Positions 24,634-33,195 of a stretch of 60,955 nt of DNA are shown in pieces; the stretch's first letter is position 1; each line of letters starts with the position of its first letter. The position numbers were made by a program, and so were the translations under genes. The notes below the pieces were generated by a model. That model saw nothing but the letters and a program-made list of their open reading frames with translations, was not told the origin of the DNA and ran no database searches. The stretch covers positions 1 to 60,955 of the forward strand of contig NZ_JBFTER010000019.1 in the NCBI RefSeq assembly GCF_047229345.1, read 5' to 3'. Source of the stretch: Cellulomonas_A sp047229345. Lineage in GTDB: Bacteria; Actinomycetota; Actinomycetes; Actinomycetales; Cellulomonadaceae.

Positions 24634-24639
24634 TACCGT
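24634..24639 (+). promoter_or_regulatory. leaderless-type -10 of the TetR gene with an adjacent weak inverted repeat
   Basis: TACCGT lies seven bases before GTG 24647. Just upstream, and overlapping it, GTACCTGATAC forms a small imperfect dyad in an unusually A/T-rich 40-base patch (TATGTCCAGAACCCACAGTA). This is the most likely place for TetR to bind in the divergent control region. Confidence 0.45.
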
Positions 24640-24646
24640 CGGTTTC

Positions 24647-25585
24647 GTGAGCCCGATCACACCTGATCCGTCGACGCCGACGGGCCGCCGCGCACCGTCC
24701 TCCCCGACGGTGCGCGAGCCGCGTCCGCTCGGCGCGAACCCGCTGCGCACCGTCCGCCCCGGGCAGCAGCCCCAGCGCCCCCCGCAGGCCCCGCCCGACG
24801 CGGACCGCTACCGGCGGGCCGACGAGTCCGCGCGCCCGGTCCTCGGTGGTGAGGCCGCCCCCGACGGTCGCTCGACGCGCTGGGCCGACCACCGCGAGGC
24901 CCGCCGCGCCGAGCTCGTGCGCGTCGCCCGCCGGACCGTCCACCACCAGGGACCCGACGTCTCGATGGAGGAGATCGCCGCCGCCGCCGGCACCTCCAAG
25001 TCGATCGTCTACCGCTATTTCAGCGACAAGACCGGCCTGCAGATCGCCGTCGCCGAGGCCGTCGTGCTGCAGATCCAGGGCGCGCTCGAGGCCGTGCTGC
25101 GGATCGCCCCGACCCCGCGCGACGGGCTGCGCGGCATGGTCGCTGTCTACCTCGAGATGATCGAGCACTCCCCGCACGTCTACGCGTTCGTGACGCGCGA
25201 CGGCTCGGTCGAGTCCGGCGGGCCGCTCGGGCACTTCCTCGACTCCGTGACCGCGCTCGTCGCCGCCCCGTTCGCCCACGCGCTCGCGGACGACGACGGC
25301 GGCCCCGACCCGGAGCAGCTCGCCCTCGCCGAGGCGTGGGCCGCGGGCGCCGTCGGGTTCGTGCGCGGCGCGGGCGAGCGCTGGCTCGCCAACCGCGGCG
25401 CCCCCGGCTCCCCGACGCGCGAGGTGCTGACCGCGTCCGTCGCCGCGTGGCTGTGGGCCGGGCCCGTCGGCCTCCTCGCCCGCGAGCGCACCCGCGCCCC
25501 CGACCGCACCCCCGCGCCCGACGCCACCATCCCCGACGCCGGCCCCGCGCCCGCACCTCACACCCCGACCGAGGAGTCCCGATGA
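24647..25585 (+). CDS. TetR-family regulator of the acyl-thioester cluster
   Basis: This is a 312-residue protein. A long disordered Pro/Arg-rich N-terminal extension of about 80 residues precedes the TetR HTH (RRAELVRVARRTVHHQGPDV, SMEEIAAAAGTSKSIVYRYF, SDKTGLQIAVAEAV) and an all-helical ligand domain. It diverges from the thiolase operon, and its stop overlaps the acyl-CoA dehydrogenase start (ATGA), so it is coupled to one target and probably controls the other. An acyl-CoA ligand is inferred from context. The N-terminal extension is longer than usual. Confidence 0.88.
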   Translation: MSPITPDPSTPTGRRAPSSPTVREPRPLGANPLRTVRPGQQPQRPPQAPPDADRYRRADESARPVLGGEAAPDGRSTRWADHREARRAELVRVARRTVHHQGPDVSMEEIAAAAGTSKSIVYRYFSDKTGLQIAVAEAVVLQIQGALEAVLRIAPTPRDGLRGMVAVYLEMIEHSPHVYAFVTRDGSVESGGPLGHFLDSVTALVAAPFAHALADDDGGPDPEQLALAEAWAAGAVGFVRGAGERWLANRGAPGSPTREVLTASVAAWLWAGPVGLLARERTRAPDRTPAPDATIPDAGPAPAPHTPTEESR

Positions 25586-27804
25586 CCGCCACGACCGACC
25601 GTCCGGCAGCCCGTCCCGACCGCCCCGCCGCCGGCCCCCAGCGCGACGCCGCCCCGGGCGACGCCACCCCGGCCGTCGACGTCGCCGCGCTCGGCGAGCA
25701 GCTGCTCGGCCGCTACGCCGAGCTCCGCCGCGGTGCGCGCGCGGTCGCCGGGGACCCGCGGTTCCACCGGATCGAGGGCCAGTCGATGGCCGAGCACCGC
25801 GAGCGGGTCCTGGGCCAGCTCAAGCAGCTCGCCGCCGAGGCCGACGTGCTGCGCGCGTTCCCCGAGGTGCTCGGTGGCCGCTCGGACCACGGCGGCAGCC
25901 TGTCGCGGTTCGAGGAACTGGTCGTCGCGGACCCGTCGCTGCAGATCAAGGCCGGCGTGCAGTGGGGCCTGTTCGCGTCCGCGATCATGCACCTCGGCAC
26001 GGCCGACCACCACGCGCGCCTGCTGCCGGACGCCATGTCCGTCGAGGTCCCGGGCGCGTTCGCGATGACCGAGACGGGGCACGGCTCGGACGTGGCGTCG
26101 ATCGGGACGACCGCGACGTACGACCCGGCGACCGAGGAGTTCGACCTGCACACGCCGTTCCGCGCGGCGTGGAAGGACTACCTCGGCAACGCCGCGCAGC
26201 ACGGCACCGCGGCGGTCGTCTTCGCGCAGCTCATCACGCCCGACGGCGAGGGCGGCCGGCCCGTGAACCGCGGCGTGCACGCGCTCTACGTGCCGATCCG
26301 CGACCCGCAGACCGGGGAGTTCCTGCCGGGCGTCGGGGGCGAGGACGACGGCCTCAAGGGCGGCCTCAACGGCATCGACAACGGGCGCCTGCACTTCACG
26401 CACGTGCGCGTGCCGCGGGCGAACCTGCTCAACCGCTACGGCGACGTCACGGCCGACGGCACCTACTCCTCGCCGATCGCGAGCCCGGGTCGCCGCTTCT
26501 TCACGATGCTCGGCACGCTCGTGCAGGGCCGGGTGTCGCTCGACGGTGCGGCGGTCAACGTCGCGAAGCTCGCGCTCATCACCGCGGTCACGTACGGCAA
26601 CCAGCGGCGGCAGTTCACCGCGGCGTCCGACACCGAGGAGATGGTGCTGCTCGACTACGCGGAGCACCAGCGCCGCCTGCTGCCGCTGCTCGCGGAGACG
26701 TACGCGTCGGCGTTCGCGCACGAGCACCTGCTGAGCGCGTTCGACGACGTCTTCTCGGGCCGCGCGGACACCGAGGACACGCGCCAGGACCTCGAGACCC
26801 TCGCGGCGGCGCTCAAGCCGAAGTCGACGTGGCTCGCGCTCGACGCGCTGCAGACGGCGCGCGAGGCGTGCGGCGGCGCCGGCTTCCTCACCGAGAACCG
26901 GCTCGTGTCGCTGCGTGCCGACATGGACGTGTACGTGACGTTCGAGGGGGACAACACGGTCCTGCTCCAGCTCGTCGCGAAGCGTCTGCTCGCGGACTAC
27001 GGCAAGGCGTTCAAGGACGTCGACGCGAGCGCGGTCGCGCGGTACGTCGCGGGCCGGGCGGCCGACGCCGCGCTGCACCGCACGCCGCTCCTGCGGGCCG
27101 TCCAGACGCTCACGGACGCGGGCGACGCGCGCCGGTCCGCGGGCCAGCTGCGCGAGACGGCGACGCAGCGCGAGCTGCTGACCGACCGCGTCGAGACGAT
27201 GGTCGCGGACCTCGCGCAGGCGCTGCGCCCCGCGTCGCGCTCGTCGAGGGAGGCAGCCGCGGCGCTGTTCAACGCGCACCAGCACGAGCTCATCGAGACG
27301 GCGCGGGCGCACGCCGAGCTCATCCAGTGGGAGGCGTTCACGTCGGCCCTCGCGCAGACCGAGGACGCCGGGACGCGCCAGGTGCTCACGTGGCTGCGCG
27401 ACCTGTTCGGGCTCAGCCTCGTCGAGCGCAACCTCGCGTGGTACCTGATCAACGGCCGGATGTCGGCCGGGCGGGCGCGGACCGTGACGTCGTACATCGA
27501 CCGGCTGCTCGCGCGGCTGCGGCCCCACGCGCAGGACCTGGTCGACGCGTTCGGGTACGGGCCCGAGCACGTGCGCGCGGCGATCGCGTCGGGCGCCGAG
27601 CGCGAGCGGCAGGACGAGGCCCGCACCTACTACCGCGTCCAGCGCGCGTCGGGCGACGCACCGGTCCCGGAGAAGCACCTCCCGGCGGGCTCGGTCGCCC
27701 GCCAGACGCCGACGACCGGCCCGGTCACGGGCGACCCGGGCGCGGGCGACCAGCCGGCGTCGAGCGAGGACTCGGGCGTCGCCGCGGTCGGCTCGCCGGC
27801 CTGA
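25582..27804 (+). CDS. acyl-CoA dehydrogenase/oxidase family protein (FadE5/ACOX-like)
   Basis: This 740-residue flavoprotein is longer than typical 380-residue acyl-CoA dehydrogenases and closer to acyl-CoA oxidase or the large FadE5-type enzymes. GAFAMTETGHGSDVASIGTT is the FAD/acyl-CoA block, QGRVSLDGAAVNVAKLALI follows, and EACGGAGFLTENRLVSLRAD precedes VTFEGDNTVLLQLVAKRLL with the probable catalytic base. A C-terminal helical domain and a disordered tail complete it. The start overlaps the TetR stop, and a strong hairpin terminates the unit. It would introduce the trans-2 double bond ahead of the divergent hydratase, reductase and thiolase. Confidence 0.9.
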   Translation: MTATTDRPAARPDRPAAGPQRDAAPGDATPAVDVAALGEQLLGRYAELRRGARAVAGDPRFHRIEGQSMAEHRERVLGQLKQLAAEADVLRAFPEVLGGRSDHGGSLSRFEELVVADPSLQIKAGVQWGLFASAIMHLGTADHHARLLPDAMSVEVPGAFAMTETGHGSDVASIGTTATYDPATEEFDLHTPFRAAWKDYLGNAAQHGTAAVVFAQLITPDGEGGRPVNRGVHALYVPIRDPQTGEFLPGVGGEDDGLKGGLNGIDNGRLHFTHVRVPRANLLNRYGDVTADGTYSSPIASPGRRFFTMLGTLVQGRVSLDGAAVNVAKLALITAVTYGNQRRQFTAASDTEEMVLLDYAEHQRRLLPLLAETYASAFAHEHLLSAFDDVFSGRADTEDTRQDLETLAAALKPKSTWLALDALQTAREACGGAGFLTENRLVSLRADMDVYVTFEGDNTVLLQLVAKRLLADYGKAFKDVDASAVARYVAGRAADAALHRTPLLRAVQTLTDAGDARRSAGQLRETATQRELLTDRVETMVADLAQALRPASRSSREAAAALFNAHQHELIETARAHAELIQWEAFTSALAQTEDAGTRQVLTWLRDLFGLSLVERNLAWYLINGRMSAGRARTVTSYIDRLLARLRPHAQDLVDAFGYGPEHVRAAIASGAERERQDEARTYYRVQRASGDAPVPEKHLPAGSVARQTPTTGPVTGDPGAGDQPASSEDSGVAAVGSPA

Positions 27805-27825
27805 CGCGTCGCCGCTCACGGTCCC

Positions 27826-27865
27826 GCAGCGCGGCCGCCCCCCACCCGGGGAGCGGCCGCGCTGC
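27826..27865 (+). terminator. hairpin terminator after the acyl-CoA dehydrogenase gene
   Basis: A perfect 13-bp stem (GCAGCGCGGCCGC with GCGGCCGCGCTGC) with a 14-base loop starts 21 bases after the stop codon. Confidence 0.8.
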
Positions 27866-27937
27866 TGCGTCCCGGGCGCACGGCCCCGGCGGCCGGGTGA
27901 GATCGGCGCTTCACCCTCACCCGCGGACGTCGAGCCC

Positions 27938-27964
27938 TTGAACTCCGCCGCTCGGGACCGATGA
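27938..27964 (+). promoter_or_regulatory. possible FliA/WhiG-type promoter of the GAF-GGDEF-EAL gene
   Basis: TTGAACTCC followed after 10 bases by GACCGATGA resembles the motility-sigma consensus TCAA-N15-GCCGATAA. If this is the -10 element, the ATG at 27961 lies inside it and the true start must be ATG 27976, which also has GAGG nine bases upstream. Confidence 0.35.
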
Positions 27965-27975
27965 GGCCTCACGCG

Positions 27976-30819
27976 ATGGAGACCACCGGAGAGCACGCAA
28001 CGTCAGGACGCGAGACGTCCGGGGGGACGACGACCCTGCTCTTCCGGCACGTCCGGGCGCACGGCGGCGACGCCGCGGTCCAGGCGGTCCTCGAGCGCGC
28101 CGGTGCCCCCGAGCTCGCGGCGCACGTCGACGACATGGCGCACTGGATCGACTACCGGACGCGGATCCGGCTGTTCCAGGCCGCGGTCGACGTGCTCGGC
28201 GACCCCGGCGCGATGTTCGACGTCGGCGTCACGGCCATCGCCAACGGCCTCGACCACGCGCTCGTGCTGCTCCTGCGCACGCTCGGCAGCCCGCGCGAGG
28301 TGTACCGCCAGCTGCCCCGTGCGGTCTCGAAGTTCACGTCCACGTCGACCCTGCGGATCGTGAGCCTGAACGCGACGTCCGCGACGGTCCACTACCGCCT
28401 GCACGACGGCTACGAGCACTCGCGGCTCGACTGCGACTACGCACGCGGCCTCATGTCCGCCGTGCCGCGTCTGTTCGACCTGCCCGCGGCGGTCGTCGAG
28501 CACGAGGCGTGCCAGTCGGACGGGCACCCGCACTGCGTCTACACGATCCGGTGGCCCCGCTACCGGCGGTTCGCGCTGCTCCGGCGCCGGGCCGACGAGA
28601 GCGTCGAGCTCGGCGCGCTGCGTGCCCAGCTCGAGGACCTCCAGCTCGCGGCGTCCGACCTGGTCAGCAGCGACGACGTGGACGCGGTGCTCGAGCGGAT
28701 CACGGACCGGGCCGCGAGCGCGCTGCTCGCCCCCGCGTACCTGCTGGTCGTCGAGGGGCAGGACGGCGACGAGCCGGTCGTGCGCTCGAGCGGCCTCGAC
28801 GCGGACGAGGCGCGCGAGCTGGCCGACGCGATGCGCCGCGGGGACGACCTCGGGGCGCGGGCGGTCGTCGTCGACGTCGCCTCGACGCGCCACGCGCACG
28901 GGAAGCTCGCGGCGGTGTTCGGGCCCGGGCAGCGCGGGCTCGACCAGGACCGTCACCTGCTCGAGGCCTACGCGCGCCACGCCGCCGCCGCGCTCGACCT
29001 GCTGACGGCGCTCGAGGACAGCCGCCGGGAGGCCAGCCGCGCGACGGCGCTCCTCGCGCTCGCCCACTCGCTCGCCGGCGCGCGGGACACCCTCGCCGCC
29101 GCGACCGTCGTCGTGCAGGCGATGCCCGGCATCGTCGGGTGCCGGGGCGCGGGCGTCATGCTGTGGGACGCCGCGACCGGGTCGCTGCGGTCCGTCGCCT
29201 CGCACGGGCACGAGCCGCACGAGACCGAGGTGCTCGCGAACGCCACGATCCGCATGGACAACGTGCCGGAGCTCGCCGGCCTCATCACGCGCCGCGAGCC
29301 CCTGGTGCTCGACGTCGGCACGGCGAGCCCCGTCGTCGCGGCCCTGCTGCGGGGTGTCGGCGCCCGGTCGGCGATCGTCGTGCCGCTGCTCGCGGGCGAC
29401 TCGCTCATGGGCATCGCGACCGCGAGCTGGCCCCGGTCGATGGTGGGGACCGCCACGCTCGCCGAGGCGCTGACCCGGCTCGAGGGGCTGAGCGACCAGG
29501 CGGCGACCGCGCTCGAGAACGCCCGGCTGCTCGCGACCGTGCACCACCAGTCGCAGCACGACGCGCTCACGGGCCTGCCGAACCGCGTGCTCTTCGCGCG
29601 CGCGCTCGACGACTGCCTGCGCGCGACCCCGGCGGACCGGACCGTCGCGGTGCTGTTCTGCGACCTCGACCGGTTCAAGTACGTCAACGACGGGTTCGGC
29701 CACGCGGCGGGTGACGAGCTCCTGCGCCAGGTCGGTGCGCGGCTGCGCGAGCGGGTGCGCGACGGCGACGTGCTCGGGCGCCTCAGCGGCGACGAGTTCG
29801 CCGTCGTGCTGCCGTCCGTCTCGGGCGAGGACCACGCGGTCGGGATCGCGATCGACATCATCGAGTCCCTCGACAAGCCGTTCCGGATCGACGGCCGCGA
29901 GCTGCGCATCACCGCGAGCATCGGCATCTCGCTGCACGCCGGGCCCGACGGGCGCGGCGACAAGCTCCTCGCGTCCGCCGACTCCGCGATGTACCAGGCG
30001 AAGCAGCGGGGCCGGAACCAGGTCGCCGTCGCCGGGGGGCTCGTCAAGCGCGGCGTCGTCCCGTCGCTCGAGGCCGAGCTGTCGAGCGCCATCACCAACG
30101 ACCAGCTCCGGCTCTTCTTCCAGCCGGTCGTCGACGTGTCGGGGCCGTCCGAGTCCGGCGACGTCGTGGGCGGCGAGGCGCTGCTGCGCTGGGCCCACCC
30201 CCGCCTCGGGCTGCTCGCCCCCGGTGCGTTCCTGCCGCTCGCCGAGGAGGCCGGGCTCGTCACCGACCTCGACCTGTGGGCGCTCGGTGCCGCGTGCCGC
30301 ACGCTCGCGAGCTGGTGCGAGGAGTCGGGCCGCGCGATGCACGTCGCGGTGAACCTCGCGGGGGCGACCCTCGTCGACCCGCGCCTGCTGCCCGCCGTGC
30401 GCGGCGCCCTGACCGCGAACGCGATCACGCCCGACCAGCTCCACCTCGAGATCGTCGAGAGCCGCTCGCTCGTCGACATCCCCGGGGCCGTCGAGCGGCT
30501 CGGCGAGCTGCGGCAGATGGGCGTGAAGATCTCGCTCGACGACTTCGGCACCGGCTACTCGACGCTCGCCTGGATCCAGGCGCTGCCCGTCGACCAGATC
30601 AAGATCGACCGCACGTTCATCATGGCGCTGCCCGACGACGACGCGTCGCTCGCCGTCGTGCGGGCGGTCCTCTCGCTCGCGAGCGACCTCGGCATCGGCG
30701 TGGTCGCGGAGGGCGTCGAGGAGCTCGAGCAGCTCGCGGCGCTGCGCGAGGTCGGCTGCGGGCTCGTGCAGGGGTACCTCCTCGGGCGACCCCAGCCCGA
30801 GCTCGACATGGGCCTCTGA
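27976..30819 (+). CDS. soluble GAF-GGDEF-EAL c-di-GMP enzyme with heme-NO-binding-like N-terminus
   Basis: This is a 947-residue cytosolic protein. Residues 1-190 resemble V4R/HNOB-type small-molecule sensor modules and end with the Cys pair of EACQSDGHPHCVYTIRW. Two GAF-like domains (about 215-340 and 350-510) follow, then GGDEF (HDALTGLPNRVLF; active-site RLSGDEFAVV) and EAL (GGEALLRW, SLDDFGTGYSTL, KIDRTFI, VAEGVE). Both output domains look catalytically intact, unlike the other GGDEF/EAL protein in this window. A start at 27961 is possible but has no ribosome site. It may link redox or gas signals to motility. Confidence 0.87.
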   Translation: METTGEHATSGRETSGGTTTLLFRHVRAHGGDAAVQAVLERAGAPELAAHVDDMAHWIDYRTRIRLFQAAVDVLGDPGAMFDVGVTAIANGLDHALVLLLRTLGSPREVYRQLPRAVSKFTSTSTLRIVSLNATSATVHYRLHDGYEHSRLDCDYARGLMSAVPRLFDLPAAVVEHEACQSDGHPHCVYTIRWPRYRRFALLRRRADESVELGALRAQLEDLQLAASDLVSSDDVDAVLERITDRAASALLAPAYLLVVEGQDGDEPVVRSSGLDADEARELADAMRRGDDLGARAVVVDVASTRHAHGKLAAVFGPGQRGLDQDRHLLEAYARHAAAALDLLTALEDSRREASRATALLALAHSLAGARDTLAAATVVVQAMPGIVGCRGAGVMLWDAATGSLRSVASHGHEPHETEVLANATIRMDNVPELAGLITRREPLVLDVGTASPVVAALLRGVGARSAIVVPLLAGDSLMGIATASWPRSMVGTATLAEALTRLEGLSDQAATALENARLLATVHHQSQHDALTGLPNRVLFARALDDCLRATPADRTVAVLFCDLDRFKYVNDGFGHAAGDELLRQVGARLRERVRDGDVLGRLSGDEFAVVLPSVSGEDHAVGIAIDIIESLDKPFRIDGRELRITASIGISLHAGPDGRGDKLLASADSAMYQAKQRGRNQVAVAGGLVKRGVVPSLEAELSSAITNDQLRLFFQPVVDVSGPSESGDVVGGEALLRWAHPRLGLLAPGAFLPLAEEAGLVTDLDLWALGAACRTLASWCEESGRAMHVAVNLAGATLVDPRLLPAVRGALTANAITPDQLHLEIVESRSLVDIPGAVERLGELRQMGVKISLDDFGTGYSTLAWIQALPVDQIKIDRTFIMALPDDDASLAVVRAVLSLASDLGIGVVAEGVEELEQLAALREVGCGLVQGYLLGRPQPELDMGL

Positions 30820-30923
30820 CACCTCGGTCGTCGGTCTCCGGCCCCGGTCCCTGCGCTGCTCCTGCGCGGCTCGGGCGGGGTGTGCGCCCGCGGGCGCCGC
30901 GGAGGGGGCCGTGCCGCCGCCGG

Positions 30924-30929
30924 TACCCT
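30924..30929 (+). promoter_or_regulatory. leaderless-type -10 of hisS
   Basis: TACCCT lies exactly seven bases before ATG 30937 in the context CCGGTACCCTGGCGGTC, and there is no ribosome site. This indicates a leaderless transcript. Confidence 0.5.
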
Positions 30930-30936
30930 GGCGGTC

Positions 30937-32217
30937 ATGGCCAGAGCAGCTGTTCCCGCACGCGGCATGCGTGACGTCCTGCCCGCGGAGAAGGAGAAGC
31001 GGGAGCGCGTCCTCGGCTCGATCCGCTCGACGTACCGCCGGTTCGGGTTCACCGAGATCGAGACCCCCGCGGTCGAGCCCATCGAGCGGCTGCGCTCGAA
31101 CCAGGGCGGCGAGAACGAGTCGATGCTCTTCCAGATCATGAAGCGCGGGCTCGACTCGGGCACCCCCGTGAACCCGGCCGAGGCGGTCGACCTCGCGCTG
31201 CGCTACGACCTCACCGTGCCGCTGACCCGGTTCTACGCGTCGCACGCGGCCGAGCTGCCGACCGTGTTCCGCGCGCTGCAGACCGGCCCGGTGTGGCGCG
31301 CCGAGCGCCCGCAGAAGGGCCGCTACCGCCAGTTCACGCAGTGCGACATCGACATCATCGGCGAGCCCGGCACGATCGCCGAGATGGACCTCGTCGTCGC
31401 GACGCTCGCGGCGTTCGAGGACCTGGGCCTCGCCGAGGGCATCACGCTGCGGATCAACGACCGGCGCATCCTGCTCGACCTGCTCGCGGCCGTCGGCATC
31501 GCCCCCGAGCGGTCCGCCGAGACGCTCATCGCGCTCGACAAGCTCGACAAGATCGGCGCCTCGGGCGTCGCCGCCGAGCTGGAGGGCCGCGGGCTCGCGT
31601 CCGGCGAGACCGTCGAGCGGCTCCTCGCGTCGGTCACCGCGCTCCAGTCGCAGACCGGGCTCGACGACGCCCCGCTGCGCGACGGCGCGTTCACGGTCGA
31701 CGGCACCGACGTGCAGGTCAGCCTCTACGACCTCCCGGAGATCGTCGCGACCGTCGCGAAGCTCGCCCCGTGGGCCGACGTCGCGTTCGACGTCTCGCTC
31801 GTGCGCGGCATGGGGTACTACACCGGCCCCATCTTCGAGATGACGCACCCGTCGTCCCCGGGGTCGGTCGCGGGCGGTGGGCGCTACGACTCCGTCGTCG
31901 GCAAGTGGCTCGGGCGCGACGTGCCGGCGTGCGGGTTCTCGATCGGCTTCGAGCGGATCATCGACCTCGTGCCCGACGTGCCGAGCACGCGCCGCCGGGT
32001 CGCCGTCCTGTACGCCGAGGGGACGCCCGCCGCGGACGTCCTGACGGCGCGCCAGCAGCACCAGGCCGACGGCAGCGACGTCGCGCTCGTCCGGGCTCCC
32101 CGGAAGCTGAGCGGCCGGTTCCTCGACGGCCTGACCGCGGAGGGGTTCACGCACGTCGACAGCGGGGCCGTCTCGGGCGACGGGCCGGGCACGGTGCGCG
32201 AGCTGCGCCGGGGCTGA
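30937..32217 (+). CDS. hisS: histidine--tRNA ligase
   Basis: This 426-residue class II synthetase charges tRNA-His. Motif 1 is in ARGMRDVLPAEKEKRERVLG, motif 2 in WRAERPQKGRYRQFTQCDID, the His-specific loop in LVRGMGYYTGPIFEM, and motif 3 in GGGRYDSVVGKWLGRDVPAC followed by GFSIGFERI. The N-terminus and motif 2 differ from the type I associate with streptomycetes and mycobacteria, and the C-terminal anticodon-binding domain is short (about 80 residues). It could be a second, divergent copy or a HisZ-like paralogue, but the motifs favour a working synthetase. ATG 30937 is chosen by the domain start and the promoter. Confidence 0.85.
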   Translation: MARAAVPARGMRDVLPAEKEKRERVLGSIRSTYRRFGFTEIETPAVEPIERLRSNQGGENESMLFQIMKRGLDSGTPVNPAEAVDLALRYDLTVPLTRFYASHAAELPTVFRALQTGPVWRAERPQKGRYRQFTQCDIDIIGEPGTIAEMDLVVATLAAFEDLGLAEGITLRINDRRILLDLLAAVGIAPERSAETLIALDKLDKIGASGVAAELEGRGLASGETVERLLASVTALQSQTGLDDAPLRDGAFTVDGTDVQVSLYDLPEIVATVAKLAPWADVAFDVSLVRGMGYYTGPIFEMTHPSSPGSVAGGGRYDSVVGKWLGRDVPACGFSIGFERIIDLVPDVPSTRRRVAVLYAEGTPAADVLTARQQHQADGSDVALVRAPRKLSGRFLDGLTAEGFTHVDSGAVSGDGPGTVRELRRG

Positions 32218-32373
32218 CGCCACCAGCCGTGCGTCCGCGGGCCGCACGTTCACGAGCCTCGTTCCCACGGGCCGCACGGCGGCCGTGACGACGAGGTGAC
32301 GGGCGGGCGAACTCTCGGCGCACGCGGCGTCCACGGCGCGCGGCGCCCGCCGCCCGGCGGCATCGTGGGCGGC

Positions 32374-32607
32374 ATGTCGATGGCTGCACCGTTCCTGCCC
32401 CACGGAGAACCCGACCCCGGTGTCCCGGCGGCCGACGCCGGGGCCGGCGCCCCCGCGCCCGCCGACGGCTTCGGGGTCGAGGGCGAGGAGCCCGACCGCG
32501 TGCCCGACGGCGACACCGAGGCGACCGACGAGGACGGGCTCCGCCCCGGGACGCTCGACGACCCGCCGTTCCGCACGCCCGACCCGGGCGAGCTGCAGGG
32601 CCGCTGA
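32374..32607 (+). CDS. small acidic hypothetical protein
   Basis: This 77-residue protein is rich in Pro, Gly, Asp and Glu (EPDRVPDGDTEATDEDG, TLDDPPFRTPDPGE), with no hydrophobic segment and no recognisable domain. Codon bias agrees with real coding sequence in this genome. ATG 32374 is assumed because it begins the acidic, non-Arg-rich part of the frame. It looks intrinsically disordered. No neighbour suggests a role. Confidence 0.45.
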   Translation: MSMAAPFLPHGEPDPGVPAADAGAGAPAPADGFGVEGEEPDRVPDGDTEATDEDGLRPGTLDDPPFRTPDPGELQGR

Positions 32608-32751
32608 GCTCAGCGGGCCCGCGCGCCCAGGTGCCCCGCGGACCTCCCGGGAGCTGGGTGCCAGGGCCGCGGTGCCGGCGCCGCGATGAGTTCGCGCCCG
32701 CACGCCGGTCTGCCGGGGTGACGGACGACGGGCGGACGAGCGGAGCGCGTG

Positions 32752-33138
32752 ATGGACGACATCGAGATCCTCCCCGTCCTCGGGGCGACGGTGGCGGGGT
32801 TCGTCGCGACGGCGGTGTACTACGGGGTGCTCGGGGGCCGGCTCGAGCGGCTCGGCAGCGGCGCCACGGGACCCGCACCGGCGTGGATGATGCCCGTCGA
32901 GGTCCTGCGCACGCTCGTGGTGACCGCAGTCGTCGCTGCGCTCGTCGCGCTCGGGGGCGTCGAGGGCTGGGCGGCCGGTGCGCTGCTCGGCCTCGTGCTC
33001 TGGGTCGGCTTCCCCGTCGTGCTGCTGACCGGCTCGGTCGTGCACGAGAAGGTGCCGTGGCGGCTCGCCGCGCTGCACGCCGGTGACTGGCTGCTGAAGC
33101 TGGTGCTGGTCTCGGTCGTCCTGAGCGTCTGGGGCTGA
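32752..33138 (+). CDS. DUF1761-like membrane protein
   Basis: This 128-residue protein has about four hydrophobic segments (VLGATVAGFVATAVYYGVLG, LRTLVVTAVVAALVALGG, AAGALLGLVLWVGFPVVLL and DWLLKLVLVSVVLSVWG) and the FPVVLL...HEKVPWRLAALHAGDWL pattern seen in DUF1761 proteins. A GTG three bases upstream is an alternative start. Function is unknown. A bidirectional hairpin separates it from the convergent terC. Confidence 0.75.
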   Translation: MDDIEILPVLGATVAGFVATAVYYGVLGGRLERLGSGATGPAPAWMMPVEVLRTLVVTAVVAALVALGGVEGWAAGALLGLVLWVGFPVVLLTGSVVHEKVPWRLAALHAGDWLLKLVLVSVVLSVWG

Positions 33139-33141
33139 GCC

Positions 33142-33173
33142 GGACGCCCCGGGGGCGGGGGCGCCGGGCGTCC
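33142..33173. terminator. bidirectional hairpin between DUF1761 and TerC genes
   Basis: An 8-bp stem (GGACGCCC with GGGCGTCC) with a G-rich 16-base loop lies between two converging genes whose stops are at 33138 and 33196. Confidence 0.55.
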
Positions 33174-33195
33174 TGGAGCCGCCCGCGTCGCGCGC

